Shown: positions 19,664 through 28,613, counted from the first letter of the stretch. The stretch: 64,000 nt of DNA from Pseudomonas poae (GCA_004000515.1 CP034537.1:1240001-1304000), one strand, 5' to 3'. Program-made: numbers and translations. The notes: a model not told the origin generated them from the letters alone.

Positions 19664-19990
19664 GTCGGCTTTCCTTAACAGCACCGCGCGCACGCGGAGC
19701 GAATTAGAGTTGTTGAAAGGCGCCTTGTGGGCTGCCGTCAGGGAAATCAGCCCCAGCACGCGAGGAAGTAAATGGCGCACGGGACACGGAGCGTTTGAAA
19801 TCTCAAACGAATCCTAGGATCAATGGGGGTACAGGGCAATAGTCTGTTCGAAAAAAAGAACGAAAACGGCGCATTTGCCGAATCTTTCTGATCAGCGTAC
19901 TCGGGCCAGGTTCCAACACCTTGACCGACGGCGCCCGGCTTAGGGCCGTAGCGTGCCGATTTCCTACCGTTCAACGGCCAAAACCCAGCA

Positions 19991-20019
19991 TGGACGCCCA
20001 AGGTCGACATGGGTATGAT
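19991..20019 (+). promoter_or_regulatory. Candidate tRNA promoter
   Basis: TATGAT at 20014-20019 is a good -10 box 13 bases before the tRNA, with TGGACG at 19991-19996 as a weak -35 at 17-base spacing. The rest of the 368-base gap from 19664 holds the gabD upstream region; I see no gene there. Confidence 0.5.
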
Positions 20020-20032
20020 GTCGCCCGCACAA

Positions 20033-20109
20033 GCATCCGTAGCTCAGCTGGATAGAGTACTGCCCTCCGAAGGCAGGGGTCGTGGGTTCGAATCCCGCCG
20101 GGTGCACCA
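20033..20109 (+). tRNA. tRNA-Arg (anticodon CCG)
   Basis: Seventy-seven bases fold as a cloverleaf: acceptor GCATCCG/CGGGTGC, D-arm GCTC...GAGT, anticodon stem CTGCC/GGCAG with loop CTCCGAA giving anticodon CCG (reads CGG, Arg), and T-arm GTGGG TTCGAAT CCCGC. CCA is encoded. It is followed by a terminator. An AT-rich bacteriocin pair begins 500 bases downstream, which fits the use of tRNA genes as insertion points, but no duplicated tRNA 3' end was seen. Confidence 0.97.
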
Positions 20110-20118
20110 GATACGATG

Positions 20119-20153
20119 AAAAAAGCCCCAGGTCGAAAGACTTGGGGCTTTTT
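20119..20153 (+). terminator. Rho-independent terminator after tRNA-Arg
   Basis: A near-perfect stem of about 15 pairs (AAAAAGCCCCAGGTC / GACTTGGGGCTTTTT) around a GAAA tetraloop with a T-run. Confidence 0.92.
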
Positions 20154-20618
20154 GTGGGCCGTGCCTTATCCGCTCGATTTGATGTGCGGGTGACGTCTGA
20201 CTGAGGCCACGATGTTTGGCACTTTGCGTAAAGTATTACCGCATATTTGTAACTATGTCAGTCCCGAAGAGACGACTCATATCCAGCCCCCCGCCACACA
20301 CGCCTACGCTACAGAGCAAAAAAACCCGCCAGGATTCGCTTTATGCAAATACAAGTACGCCCCGCCCGTCAATTCGCTTAATAAAATGAGCAGCCCGTAG
20401 TTAATGCTGACTTACTAATGGTCACACTTCCCCACCAATATCACACACAATTTTATATACAGTTTCCCCGTTACTCATTCTAAAGAACGAACACTGCACA
20501 ACTGTAGGAGTTCACTGTAGGAAAAAGACCTAATCGTCCTACACGACAAACTAGGTACCTATCCGACAACACAGGACCTAAAACCACTGGGCCTGTTTAA
20601 GTAGAAAAGGGGAAATAG
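20154..20618. other. AT-rich spacer ahead of the bacteriocin gene
   Basis: About 465 bases with no convincing gene; composition drops sharply toward AT compared with the left flank. A 62-codon open frame at 20212 has no ribosome site or recognisable product. The stretch contains two close CTGTAGGA copies (about 20500-20525) and a half-site TATATACAG near 20454; either could belong to a damage-inducible promoter but neither is a complete LexA or P-box match. Confidence 0.5.
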
Positions 20619-21789
20619 ATGTCAAACTCTACTATATATCTTGGACCACACATTCAGATCGGGTCAAACACATATGAGCTCGCCCCCATCCCTATTACAG
20701 CAAGAGAATCGATAGGATTTGGCGGCACGTTTCAGGAGCCGCCACTAAGCTCAACAGATCCTTTCCAAGTGGGACGCATACTTTTGGGGGAGGTTATCAA
20801 TGAGCTGGCCAATAAACTCTTCGACGTCGACGAGAACTACATCAGCGTAATCGCAGCACTTCCAAACACCGTAGAGCATGAGGTATCCGCCGCAAAAAAT
20901 GCGGCAGCGGCCCAAGGTGATACTCCCGAAGAAAAAACTCGATAGGGTTAGGGCAGGTATTGAATTGCGTATCGCAGAGAGTACAACGCTGCTACAACGC
21001 CAGTCGGCAATCGCAAATGCGTACTATGGAATAGATACCACAACGTCTACGTGGCCTGTTCCACCTGGGGTACCGGCCAATCGAGGTTACTTTGCAGAAA
21101 AGTGGGTTGAATCGTACAGGGCTGCTTATGAAGCTAAAATACTTATTGAAAAAGCAAGATTATTAAACTTGGCGTTAGCTACCGTACATGAAGAGAGGCT
21201 ACTCGTTGATCCACAGGCAGCCGAAAAAACAAAACAAGATCTCATTGACGGAATAAGTTTTATTTCCACAATGAATGAGAGAATACTTCAACAGTATGGG
21301 GAGAAAATCAGTGAAATCTCCAAAGCCTTGCAGTCCGACGTTTCAGGCAAAAAGATCAGGAGCTACCACGAGGCAATGGCCACGTTTGAAAAAATCAGGA
21401 AAAACCCCAGGCTTCATTTAAATAGTCAAGACTCCAAAGCTGTTGTAGACGCACTTAAAGCGCTAGACAAAGCTACCTTCGCCGACAATTTGAAACGGTT
21501 AGCGCGAGGTTTTGGAGTTATTGGCAATGTTTTTCAGGCAGGGGCCATCTACGACAAAACGGTATTTGGATTCGAACACGGTGATTGGAAACCATTACTG
21601 TTAGAGCTAGAGGCGTTTGCGGTAGGCCTTGGAGCACAGGCACTGATTGCCTTCACCGCAGCAGTTGCGACTCCCGTACTTGCCAGCACTACATTAGGTA
21701 TAATTTTAATCGCACTAACCATGGCGGCTGTCGCATCCTTTATTAATGCAGATAGCGCTAACCTTATCAATGACTATCTATTACAATAG
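20619..21789 (+). CDS. Colicin-Ia/S5-like pore-forming bacteriocin, frameshifted
   Basis: About 389 residues if repaired. The C-terminal ~190 residues match the pore-forming colicin fold: amphipathic helices (NLKRLARGFGVIGNVFQAGAI) leading to a long hydrophobic hairpin (LEAFAVGLGAQALIAF; TTLGIILIALTMAAVASF) and the closing INADSANLINDYLL. The middle is helical and charged, as in translocation or receptor regions; the N-terminus is short compared with S5 pyocin (~500). The frame breaks in the A6 run 20932-20937; with five A's EEKLDRVRAGIELRIAEST reads through. GGGGAAA precedes ATG 20619. Depolarising the target inner membrane is the family activity. Low GC suggests transfer. Confidence 0.82.
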
Positions 21790-21854
21790 CCCCACCGAAT
21801 CCTATCCAGCCAGAAAACCTGGCTGGATATTTTGACAGCGTCCGAGCCAGAAAA

Positions 21855-22415
21855 ATGAATGGTAAAAACAAAGACAAGCTGGAGTTTTACATCCCATACT
21901 TATATCTAGTGATCACCATGACACCTATAATGATCGCCGCCTTAGTAATCCCAACCTACGCTGAGCATGACTTCTTTATCCACCTCAACCTTTTTATTGA
22001 CAAGCATCTTCTTGGACAAGTGGGCTTATGGTCATCTAACTTTCCACTCGCCTCAAAAGTAATTGCAAACTACATCAGCCTTGCGGGCCCGGCTTTAGGT
22101 ATAGGCTTTTGTATATTGGCACGACGAAATGTCGCTGCTGACCCAAGCGCCTACGGCCATATTACAATCGCTAAACACGCGATAGTTTTGATGCTTTTTT
22201 GCGCATTGCTTTTTTTCGTAATTATTACACATTATATTTTTTCATCTGACTTAGCGGTACGCCACACAAGATCACGACTATTTGGATCCACCCCTGTTAT
22301 GTACGCTTTCTTTGCCTGTCTGCAGCTAATACTTTTCTATTTCCTGTCAGTGGCTTCTTATATTTTATTTTTTTACATTCCGAAAACTTTAATACATCGA
22401 ATTAAAGAAAACTAA
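21855..22415 (+). CDS. Bacteriocin immunity membrane protein
   Basis: A 186-residue protein with four strongly hydrophobic segments (about 15-35, 68-88, 110-130 and 148-172) and short charged loops, like the immunity proteins of colicin Ia/E1-type pore formers, which sit in the inner membrane and neutralise the cognate pore. It starts 65 bases after the bacteriocin gene on the same strand and shares its AT-rich composition (many TTT and ATA codons). Function is inferred from topology and position, since immunity proteins of this class diverge strongly in sequence. Confidence 0.8.
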   Translation: MNGKNKDKLEFYIPYLYLVITMTPIMIAALVIPTYAEHDFFIHLNLFIDKHLLGQVGLWSSNFPLASKVIANYISLAGPALGIGFCILARRNVAADPSAYGHITIAKHAIVLMLFCALLFFVIITHYIFSSDLAVRHTRSRLFGSTPVMYAFFACLQLILFYFLSVASYILFFYIPKTLIHRIKEN

Positions 22416-22487
22416 GAACCCATGCCGCCACCTATTTTCAACTATTCCGAGTTGAGAATTAATTACTGATCAGGCTCAAGAAAACCC

Positions 22488-22525
22488 GCAACCCCGCTGA
22501 CAGGCACTATCGAACAGCGGGGCTG
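22488..22525. terminator. Bidirectional hairpin between immunity and anti-sigma genes
   Basis: GCAACCCCGCTG (22488-22499) pairs with CAGCGGGGCTGC (22514-22525), 11 of 12 positions, between two converging genes. Confidence 0.7.
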
Positions 22526-22532
22526 CAATTAC

Positions 22533-23123
22533 TCATCGCTCCAACGCCTCCAACCTCGCCGGCAAATCCTCCTCGGGGAAGCGCTCATGCAACGCCAGCA
22601 GCTTCTCATCCGCCGCCCTCGCCTGCCCGGCCTCACGCAGCCTCACAATCTCCTGTAACCCTTCCTCCAACGAAGGCAATGCCACCGGCGCACGCTTGCT
22701 CAGCTTGGCGCTGGGCTGATCTGCCATCGAGCCCATGGCCTGCGCACTCTCTGCTTGAGGGGCAACGGCAAGACGGGCTACCGGGGCGGGAGCGGACATC
22801 ATCGGCGGTGCCGGGCGGGTGGCCTCTTCGTGGAGCGCGGAGAAGGTGGCAGTGGATATCTCCGGTTGCGGCACGGGCGAGCGCATGACTACGCCGATCA
22901 TCAGTGCCAAACCGGCCACGGTGGCGAATGCCATTTGCCAGCGCGGGCGCTGGCAGGCTTGCAGCCAGCGTTGCCACACGATCGGCTGCGGGGCCGGGGC
23001 TTCGCGGTGGGCGGTGGCGAGGATGAAGGCGTCGAGGGACGCAGGCGGTTCGCCGGTGGTGTGTTGACGATAGTGCTGGAGCAGCACGTCATCGGGATCT
23101 GGCGTATGTCGAGAGTCAGTCAT
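22533..23123 (-). CDS. Probable anti-sigma-like single-pass membrane protein
   Basis: A 196-residue protein: soluble N-terminus of about 70 residues, one membrane helix (MAFATVAGLALMIGVVM), then a Pro/Ala-rich periplasmic part ending in a helical segment (EGLQEIVRLREAGQARAADEKLLALHERFP). It overlaps the ECF sigma gene by ATGA, the classical sigma/anti-sigma coupling. The N-terminus has no clear zinc-binding anti-sigma motif, so the role is inferred from overlap and topology. As written, a base error in the sigma gene fuses the two frames; they should be separate proteins. Confidence 0.72.
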   Translation of the reverse strand: MTDSRHTPDPDDVLLQHYRQHTTGEPPASLDAFILATAHREAPAPQPIVWQRWLQACQRPRWQMAFATVAGLALMIGVVMRSPVPQPEISTATFSALHEEATRPAPPMMSAPAPVARLAVAPQAESAQAMGSMADQPSAKLSKRAPVALPSLEEGLQEIVRLREAGQARAADEKLLALHERFPEEDLPARLEALER

Positions 23124-23693
23124 GCGGGTATCTCCTCGGCCAGCAGACGACGCAGTTTCTGCTGGGCGTAACGCAGGCGGCTTTTTACGGTTTTCCAGCG
23201 GGGCGCCGATGAGGGCGGCGATTTGCGGCACTTCGAGGTCGCCGTGCAAGCGCAGCAGGAAGACTTCGCGCTGGTCTTCGGGCAAGTCTTGCAGCGCGGC
23301 GTCGAGCCGCGCCTGGTCGCGGCTCAGGCTCAGTTGCTGCTCGGGGCCGGCGCTGTCATCGGGCTGGGCGTGGAGTTGCTCGTCGTAGCTGTCGTGCAAG
23401 GGGTTGTGAATGCCGTGCTTGCGCCAGTAATCGATGAGACGGTTGCGGGCAATCTGGAACAGCCATGTACGAAAACTCGCGCGGCCCTGTGGCTGGGTGG
23501 CGCTGCGGATCAGGCTGAGCCAGGTCTCCTGGTAGATTTCTTCGGCCAGTTCGGCTTTGTTGCTCAGGGACACGAGGAAACGGTACAGGCCTTGGCGGTG
23601 CCTTGCGTACAAGGCTTCGAACGCGGCGCTGTCGCCGGTTCGATAGCGGGCCAGCAGCGACTCGTCGCTGGGTAGGTCATCTGGAACGGCCAT
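23120..23693 (-). CDS. ECF RNA polymerase sigma factor, frameshifted near the end
   Basis: About 190 residues. Region 2 (YRTGDSAAFEALYARHRQGLYRF; WLSLIRSATQ; FRTWLFQIARNRLIDYWRKH) and region 4 (LQDLPEDQREVFLLRLHGDLEVPQIAALIGAPLE) are clear. One extra A in the run opposite 23191-23194 turns ETVKSRLRYAQQKLRRLL into ENRKKPPALRPAE and fuses the frame to the next gene; three A's restore the normal C-terminus and a TGA overlapping the downstream ATG. It starts 45 bases after the vWA gene, so a three-gene operon is likely. The start at 23693 (MAVPDDLPSDESLLARY) is preferred to one 48 bases upstream. Confidence 0.85.
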
Positions 23694-23737
23694 GTGGGTG
23701 GCGGACTCCTTTCGGGGGATCGTTGTTACGCTCAGCA

Positions 23738-25378
23738 TCAACGCTTGAGGCTCTGGGCCAGCTCCACCAATTGCACAAACTCATTACGCAGTCCGAACGG
23801 GTCATCGCCTCGGGCCGAGCGGGCCAGTGCGGCGGTGTCGCGCAAACTCATGCTGCCAGTGTAGCGGCCATCGCTCTTGAGCTGTTGGGCGAAGGCTGCC
23901 ACGGCTGCGGCAAAGCGCAGATCGTCGCTAGGTTTGCGCGTTACATCACTGATGGGACGCTCGATCAACTGGCTGTCACCGCCCGTCGCAGGCTTGAAAC
24001 GCACACGCAGCATCGCCAACTCGCCGGTTTTTTCCTCGGCCGCAGGCGCAGCAGCGTAACGCAAAGGTTCCAACCACCCCTTCTCGCCCTTCGGCACGAT
24101 TTCGTACAGCGCAGTAACCGTATGCCCTGCACCGATTTCACCCGCGTCGACCTTGTCGTTATTAAAATCCTCACGCTTCAACGCACGGTTTTCATAACCA
24201 AGCAGACGATATTCACTGACCCGTGCAGGGTTGAATTCCACCTGTAACTTCACATCCCGCGCCACCACCGCCAGGGTCGAGCTGAGTTGCTCCACCAACA
24301 CCTTGCGGGCTTCGCGCAGGTTGTCGATATAGGCGTAGTTACCGTCGCCGGCATCGGCCAGTTGCTCCATCAGGTGTTCGTTGTAGTTATCCACACCGAA
24401 ACCCAGGGTGGTCAGCGATACGCCGCTTTTGCGCTGGTCCACGGCCATCTGCTTGAGGCTGTCGAAGTCGCTGACGCCCACGTTGAAGTCACCGTCGGTG
24501 GCCAGCAGGATGCGGTTGATACCCTTGTCGATAAAGCCTTCACGGGCCATCTGGTAAGCCAGCTCGATGCCCGATGCACCTGCAGTCGAGCCGCCAGCGG
24601 TGAGTTGGTCGATGGCGTTGCGGATCTTGGTCTTGTCGCGGCCCGAGGTGGGTGTGAGCACTACTCGCGATTCACCGGCGTACACCACAAGCGAAACACG
24701 GTCCTGATCGCGCAACTGATCCACCAGCAATTTCAGCGTACTTTTCACCAGCGGCAAGCCTTCGCGACGGTCCATGGAGCCGGACACATCCACCAGGAAT
24801 ACCAGGTTGGCCGGCGCCAGGTCCGCCACGGCGCGGTCGGACGCCTTGATGCCGATACGCAGCAATTGGGTGTGCGGGTTCCACGGCGTAGCGGCGACTT
24901 CGGTGGTCACGCCAAAAGGCGAGCCATCGGTAGGCAACGCGTAGCTGTAGGGAAAGTAGTTGACCATTTCTTCCAGTCGCACAGCGCCCTCGGGCGGCAG
25001 GCGGCCTTGGTTGAGGAAGCGTCTTACGTTCGCATAGCTGCCTGTGTCGACGTCGACGCTGAACGTGGACACCGGCGTTTCGGCCACGCGATGCACTGGG
25101 TTGTCGGGCAGGTTTTTGTATTGCTCGCGCGGTTCGCTGCGATACGCCATGGCTGCCGATTCCTGCATCACCAGGCGCGTGGTCATCGGTGCAGGTAACG
25201 CCATGCGCTTGCTCAGCACACCGTGCACCGGTTCGCTTTGCAGCTCGGAAACAGGCGCCGCCTCGGACGGCTTGGCCACATCACGCGAAGAAGACAGCCC
25301 ACACCCGGCCAGCGCCACCAGCAAGGTAACGGCAAAGCCCTGGGCAGCAGGACGCAGGAAGAGCAAAGGACGGGACAT
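23738..25378 (-). CDS. YfbK-like von Willebrand factor A lipoprotein
   Basis: A 546-residue protein. A lipoprotein signal ends at the lipobox LVALAGC, then a YfbK N-terminal domain (STFSVDVDTGSYANVRRFLNQG; VRLEEMVNYFPY) and a vWA domain with an intact MIDAS: DVSGSMD (DxSxS), the Thr in GGSTAG and the Asp in LLATDGDFN. vWA domains bind metal and protein partners; in YfbK-type proteins the partner is unknown. The start at 25378 gives the lipoprotein signal; an open extension 80 codons longer lacks one. It is the first gene of an operon with an ECF sigma factor and a membrane regulator, hinting at envelope stress sensing (inference). Confidence 0.88.
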   Translation of the reverse strand: MSRPLLFLRPAAQGFAVTLLVALAGCGLSSSRDVAKPSEAAPVSELQSEPVHGVLSKRMALPAPMTTRLVMQESAAMAYRSEPREQYKNLPDNPVHRVAETPVSTFSVDVDTGSYANVRRFLNQGRLPPEGAVRLEEMVNYFPYSYALPTDGSPFGVTTEVAATPWNPHTQLLRIGIKASDRAVADLAPANLVFLVDVSGSMDRREGLPLVKSTLKLLVDQLRDQDRVSLVVYAGESRVVLTPTSGRDKTKIRNAIDQLTAGGSTAGASGIELAYQMAREGFIDKGINRILLATDGDFNVGVSDFDSLKQMAVDQRKSGVSLTTLGFGVDNYNEHLMEQLADAGDGNYAYIDNLREARKVLVEQLSSTLAVVARDVKLQVEFNPARVSEYRLLGYENRALKREDFNNDKVDAGEIGAGHTVTALYEIVPKGEKGWLEPLRYAAAPAAEEKTGELAMLRVRFKPATGGDSQLIERPISDVTRKPSDDLRFAAAVAAFAQQLKSDGRYTGSMSLRDTAALARSARGDDPFGLRNEFVQLVELAQSLKR

Positions 25379-25480
25379 GGGCTGAACCTCGTGAATGAAT
25401 AATCCGTTCACAAGGTCAGACGCAGGATGTGCAAGATTCGGGTTAATTCGAGTTGCTTGCTGACACACTTCAATCAATGC

Positions 25481-25502
25481 GGGAGCGGACAAGCCCGCTC
25501 CC
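25481..25502. repeat. Short REP palindrome
   Basis: GGGAGCGG and CCGCTCCC form an 8-base stem around a six-base loop between the vWA gene promoter and the DUF799 gene end. It has the core of the REP elements elsewhere in the window and could serve as terminator of the lipoprotein operon. Confidence 0.6.
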
Positions 25503-25511
25503 ACAGTGAGA

Positions 25512-26162
25512 TCAGTCCGTGCCGTATTTCGGGTTACGCGGACCGTACAGGATCCCGGTGCGTTGCCCTGGCGACAGCAAGCGCGCACTGGTAATGCCGG
25601 CAATCGGATGCGCCGCATCGGTGGAGCTGTTGATCACCTGCTTGACCGCCGCAGTGATCAGCATGCCGATCAGGCCGCCGCTGTTGTTGTTGCCTTCCTC
25701 GCTGGAGGCGCGCGCCGAACCGGTCCACAGGGTGGTGCCGGTGCGCAGGTCGACCAGTTTGGCCGAGGCCGTCACCGCGGTGTCGCTGGAGATCAGCATG
25801 TACTTGGTGCCGTACTCGGTGACGGTGATGTACAGCGCCGCGTCCGCACCGAAGATGTCATGCAGTTTGGTCGGCGGCACGGCCTGGATGTCGTTGGCGG
25901 TGGTCAAGCCGTTCTGGCGGAAGGTTTCGTCCACCAGGGCAATCGGCAGCACGTAGTAGCCGGCTTCTGCCAACGGGTAGGTCACTTGCGACACCAGGCT
26001 GTAGGACGCCTGTACTTCCGGCGACTCATTGAGTGGCGGCAATACCAGGATCGACTTTGGCCGCGCCTGTTTGTACGCGGTGTAGTCGATGGTCTTGGGC
26101 GCGGCGCAACCGCCGAGCAAGGCCAGGGCCAGCAAGGCGCCGGTGAGTTTCAATAGGCTCAT
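25512..26162 (-). CDS. DUF799 (GNA1162-like) lipoprotein
   Basis: A 216-residue lipoprotein with lipobox LALLGGC and the DUF799 pattern ARPKSILVLPPLNESPEVQASYS, PLAEAGYYVLPIALVDETFRQNGL and IFGADAALYITVTEYG. The solved relative Neisseria GNA1162 has a TolB-like N-terminal fold and may join a trans-envelope complex with its CsgG and DUF4810 partners. It overlaps the DUF4810 gene by four bases (ATGA), last in the three-gene order CsgG-DUF4810-DUF799. Function unproven. Confidence 0.87.
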   Translation of the reverse strand: MSLLKLTGALLALALLGGCAAPKTIDYTAYKQARPKSILVLPPLNESPEVQASYSLVSQVTYPLAEAGYYVLPIALVDETFRQNGLTTANDIQAVPPTKLHDIFGADAALYITVTEYGTKYMLISSDTAVTASAKLVDLRTGTTLWTGSARASSEEGNNNSGGLIGMLITAAVKQVINSSTDAAHPIAGITSARLLSPGQRTGILYGPRNPKYGTD

Positions 26163-26521
26163 TTAGTGGCGACTCCGGTCTTGGCGTTTTTCAGCAAGAA
26201 GTCCATGTACGAGGCGGACTCGGGGAACAGCGCCTTCTCGGTGCGGAACTCCTGCACCATCTGGTCATCCTTGCCCATGCTCAGGTACAGCATGCCCAGG
26301 TGGGCGTGGTAGCCGGGCGGGGCCTTGCGACCACTGGCGTTGATCTTCTGCAGATCGCGCTCCAATGCCTCGACCTGCGCCTCCTTGGGCTCACCCTTGA
26401 AGTACTCATACACCTGCGGCTGGTAGCTTTCCCATTGATACAGGGGCTGGGGCGCCGTATGGCACCCGGCGACTACTGCGGTTGCTGTCAGCATCAGCGC
26501 CAACTTGACTGCCTTGCTCAT
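26159..26521 (-). CDS. DUF4810 lipoprotein
   Basis: A 120-residue lipoprotein: signal ending TAVVAGC, then LYQWESYQPQVYEYFKG and a TPR-like helical pair (YHAHLGMLYLSMGKDDQMVQEFRTEKALFPES). This is the DUF4810 family, nearly always found between a CsgG-type and a DUF799 lipoprotein. It overlaps the next gene and follows the CsgG gene by 29 bases. Presumed part of the same outer-membrane-facing complex. Confidence 0.85.
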   Translation of the reverse strand: MSKAVKLALMLTATAVVAGCHTAPQPLYQWESYQPQVYEYFKGEPKEAQVEALERDLQKINASGRKAPPGYHAHLGMLYLSMGKDDQMVQEFRTEKALFPESASYMDFLLKNAKTGVATK

Positions 26522-26550
26522 CCTTGTACTGCTCCTTTAGAGGCTGCTGA

Positions 26551-27231
26551 TCAGTTGCGCGGGTTCCAGGCGCCGGCGTTGATGCCGTCGACAAGGCGGT
26601 TGATGGCTTCGCGCATGGCCAGGTCGAGGACCTTGCCATTGAGGGTGGAGTCGTAGCTGGCGGTGCCGCCAAAGCCGACCACTTCACGGTTGGACAGCGC
26701 GTACTCACCGGCGCCTTGGGTGGAATACACCACTTCAGAGGTGCTGATGTTGACGATATTCAACGCGACTTTGGCGTAGGCCACTTGGGTCTTGCCACGG
26801 CCGAGGATGCCGAACAGCTGGCGGTCACCGGTTTCTTTGCGGCCGAACTCGGTCACGTCCCCGGTCACTACGTAGTCAGCGCCCTTGAGCTTCTGCACGG
26901 TGCCTTTGATCGCGGCTTCCTGGGAGATTTCGCCCATGTTGTCGCGGTCCAGCACGCTGAAGCGGTTGGTCTGCTGCAGGTGAGTGATCAGGATGGTCTT
27001 GGCCTGGCCACCGAGGCGGTCGACGCCGTCAGAGAAGATGCCGCGCATGTAGCTGGAGCGGTTATCGAACTTGCCCACGGCAATCGGTACGCGTACGCCC
27101 GAATAAGCCACGTTGGCGCTGGCAACTTGTTCCACCGGCAACGCGCGGTTGCTCTCCGTGGCGCAACCGGCCACGGTCAACAGCGCTGCGGCGGTGAGGC
27201 CCGACAGCAGGATTTTGGACAGTGTTTTCAC
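26551..27231 (-). CDS. CsgG/HfaB-family lipoprotein
   Basis: A 226-residue lipoprotein (lipobox LTVAGC) with the CsgG pattern: IAVGKFDNRSSYMRGIFSDGVDRLGGQAKTIL, LQQTNRFSVLDRDNM, GADYVVTGDVTEFGRK and the C-terminal AMREAINRLVDGI. CsgG forms the outer-membrane curli pore; relatives outside curli loci are shorter and of unknown role. No csgA, B, E or F genes are nearby, so this is not curli secretion. It leads the three-gene operon. Confidence 0.87.
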   Translation of the reverse strand: MKTLSKILLSGLTAAALLTVAGCATESNRALPVEQVASANVAYSGVRVPIAVGKFDNRSSYMRGIFSDGVDRLGGQAKTILITHLQQTNRFSVLDRDNMGEISQEAAIKGTVQKLKGADYVVTGDVTEFGRKETGDRQLFGILGRGKTQVAYAKVALNIVNISTSEVVYSTQGAGEYALSNREVVGFGGTASYDSTLNGKVLDLAMREAINRLVDGINAGAWNPRN

Positions 27232-27272
27232 GCGGTGCTCCTGGGGTGAGAGATCGGATGCAGCAGGTATCG

Positions 27273-27854
27273 CTAGCGGGAGGGAATATCCCGCAGGTCG
27301 TCGATGATGTAGCGGCTAAGCCCGCCAGTGAAATGTCGCTCGACACTGGCGTTGCCGGAGTTGGTGATGATGCCGCCGATGGTCCGCCATTGCTGCGCTT
27401 GGCCGGCCCAGTTGTTGGGCACCAGGCCTGAGCGGTCCTGGGCGAAGTGCAGCACTTCGGTCCCGGCTTTCTTGACCTTGACCTTGTAGCCGAAATCGAT
27501 GCTTTGCAGGATGGTGCCGTCATCAATCACCAGGGTCGAGAGCCCGCCGTTGGAGTCGATGATATGGCGCACATAGACGATATCTACCTCCAGCAAATAG
27601 TCGGCGCTTTCCTTGCTGGTGGCGTAACGCTTGGCCTTGAGCAAACGGTCGACCAGATCGACACCGAGTTCTTTGCGAACCTTGTCGTCGGGCATGAAGT
27701 GCTTACTTTTGCCGCCCACCTCCACATTGAACGTGTCGACCCAGTAAGTAGCCGTCTTGGGAATAGTGACCGGTGCCGGTGAGATGTAATACGCCGGCTT
27801 GGAGGCGCAGCCCGCCATGAGGCCAGCGATGAGGAATACGGCAAACGCACGCAT
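27273..27854 (-). CDS. Lipoprotein of unknown function (DUF4136-like features)
   Basis: A 193-residue lipoprotein. The start at 27854 gives MRAFAVFLIAGLMAGC, a clean lipobox. The mature part is a beta-rich domain (YWVDTFNVEVGGKSKHFMPDDKVRKELGVDL, DYLLEVDIVYVRHI, LHFAQDRSGLVPNN) that reads like small envelope lipoproteins with a GNA1162/TolB-like core; the exact family is not certain. It stops about 40 bases before the CsgG gene on the same strand, so it may be the first gene of the same operon. Confidence 0.78.
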   Translation of the reverse strand: MRAFAVFLIAGLMAGCASKPAYYISPAPVTIPKTATYWVDTFNVEVGGKSKHFMPDDKVRKELGVDLVDRLLKAKRYATSKESADYLLEVDIVYVRHIIDSNGGLSTLVIDDGTILQSIDFGYKVKVKKAGTEVLHFAQDRSGLVPNNWAGQAQQWRTIGGIITNSGNASVERHFTGGLSRYIIDDLRDIPSR

Positions 27855-27924
27855 GTCTGATTTCGTCCCTGAAAAGTATCGTGTTTTAAACAATCGCGGC
27901 ATTTTACGGAGTTGAGAGGGCTTC

Positions 27925-28422
27925 TCAAGGGGTTTGAGGGGCCTGCCCGAATGTTTCATCTACGCCTGGCGGCGCCGGCAGCACGATAAGCGCCATCAAT
28001 CCGCAGCCAACCGCACCAATGAAAAACGCCGATATCAGCGGTAAGGCATTGTCAGCAAACCAAAAACCGTCACTTTTGCGCAGCACCACAGAGGCCAGCC
28101 AGGTTATCCACAAGAAAGCGACGGTCCCGCCGCTCAACGCGATAATTTTGTAAGCCCGACGGCCCTTCCTGAAGGCACACAACGTGACGAACAGTGCAAA
28201 ACCCAGCGCCGGCACCAAGTAAACCAACTGCGCCAGCACGGGCGTCGAGAAAAACACCATCCAGAGCTCAAGCCCGACCACCTCGCCAAGCGCGCGCGGG
28301 TTACTGAACAGTTGCGCCAGCGTGGCCACAAAGATCACCGGGCTTGCTACCACGCCCACGGCCAGCGGGGTAAACCAGAAGGCGAAGAACACTTTCAGAT
28401 AGGGGTATTTGCTCGGATTCAT
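27925..28422 (-). CDS. Four-helix inner-membrane protein, unknown function
   Basis: A 165-residue protein with four hydrophobic helices (about 10-35, 48-75, 90-112 and 125-147) and a polar Pro-rich tail. No domain recognised. The start MNPSKYPYLKV at 28422 is taken over one four codons earlier. It lies between lipoprotein genes, upstream of the lipoprotein at 27273-27854 on the same strand, and may belong to that group, but no motif links it to them. Confidence 0.7.
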   Translation of the reverse strand: MNPSKYPYLKVFFAFWFTPLAVGVVASPVIFVATLAQLFSNPRALGEVVGLELWMVFFSTPVLAQLVYLVPALGFALFVTLCAFRKGRRAYKIIALSGGTVAFLWITWLASVVLRKSDGFWFADNALPLISAFFIGAVGCGLMALIVLPAPPGVDETFGQAPQTP

Positions 28423-28613
28423 CACGCGGGGCACTTTGATTCAGCGGGCTGGATATACGTATCGAACTGGGAACATTGGCCGCGACTGTACTCCTGTGTT
28501 CTGCCGCTCGAAACCCAGCCGAGGGTGCTTTTCAAATATAAAAATGACTCGCTCAAGTTCCGCGCCAGCAGGTCGAAACAGTGACTTGGTTCGTTCACTT
28601 ATAGGGACATAGC

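Noticed and set aside
20212..20400. A 62-codon frame between the tRNA and the bacteriocin gene
   Set aside because: No ribosome site, no recognisable product, and composition like the surrounding spacer.
20451..20462. LexA-box-like TATATACAG upstream of the bacteriocin
   Set aside because: Only the right half matches; the left half lacks CTG at the required spacing.
20033..22488. Site-specific integration of the bacteriocin cassette into tRNA-Arg
   Set aside because: No repeat of the tRNA 3' end and no integrase were found on the right side.
22533..23741. A natural sigma/anti-sigma fusion protein
   Set aside because: The join falls in a homopolymer (23191-23194); dropping one base restores a normal sigma C-terminus and an ATGA overlap with the next gene.
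26551..27231. Curli secretion system
   Set aside because: Only a CsgG-family lipoprotein is present; no curli subunits, CsgE or CsgF are nearby and the neighbours are DUF4810 and DUF799.
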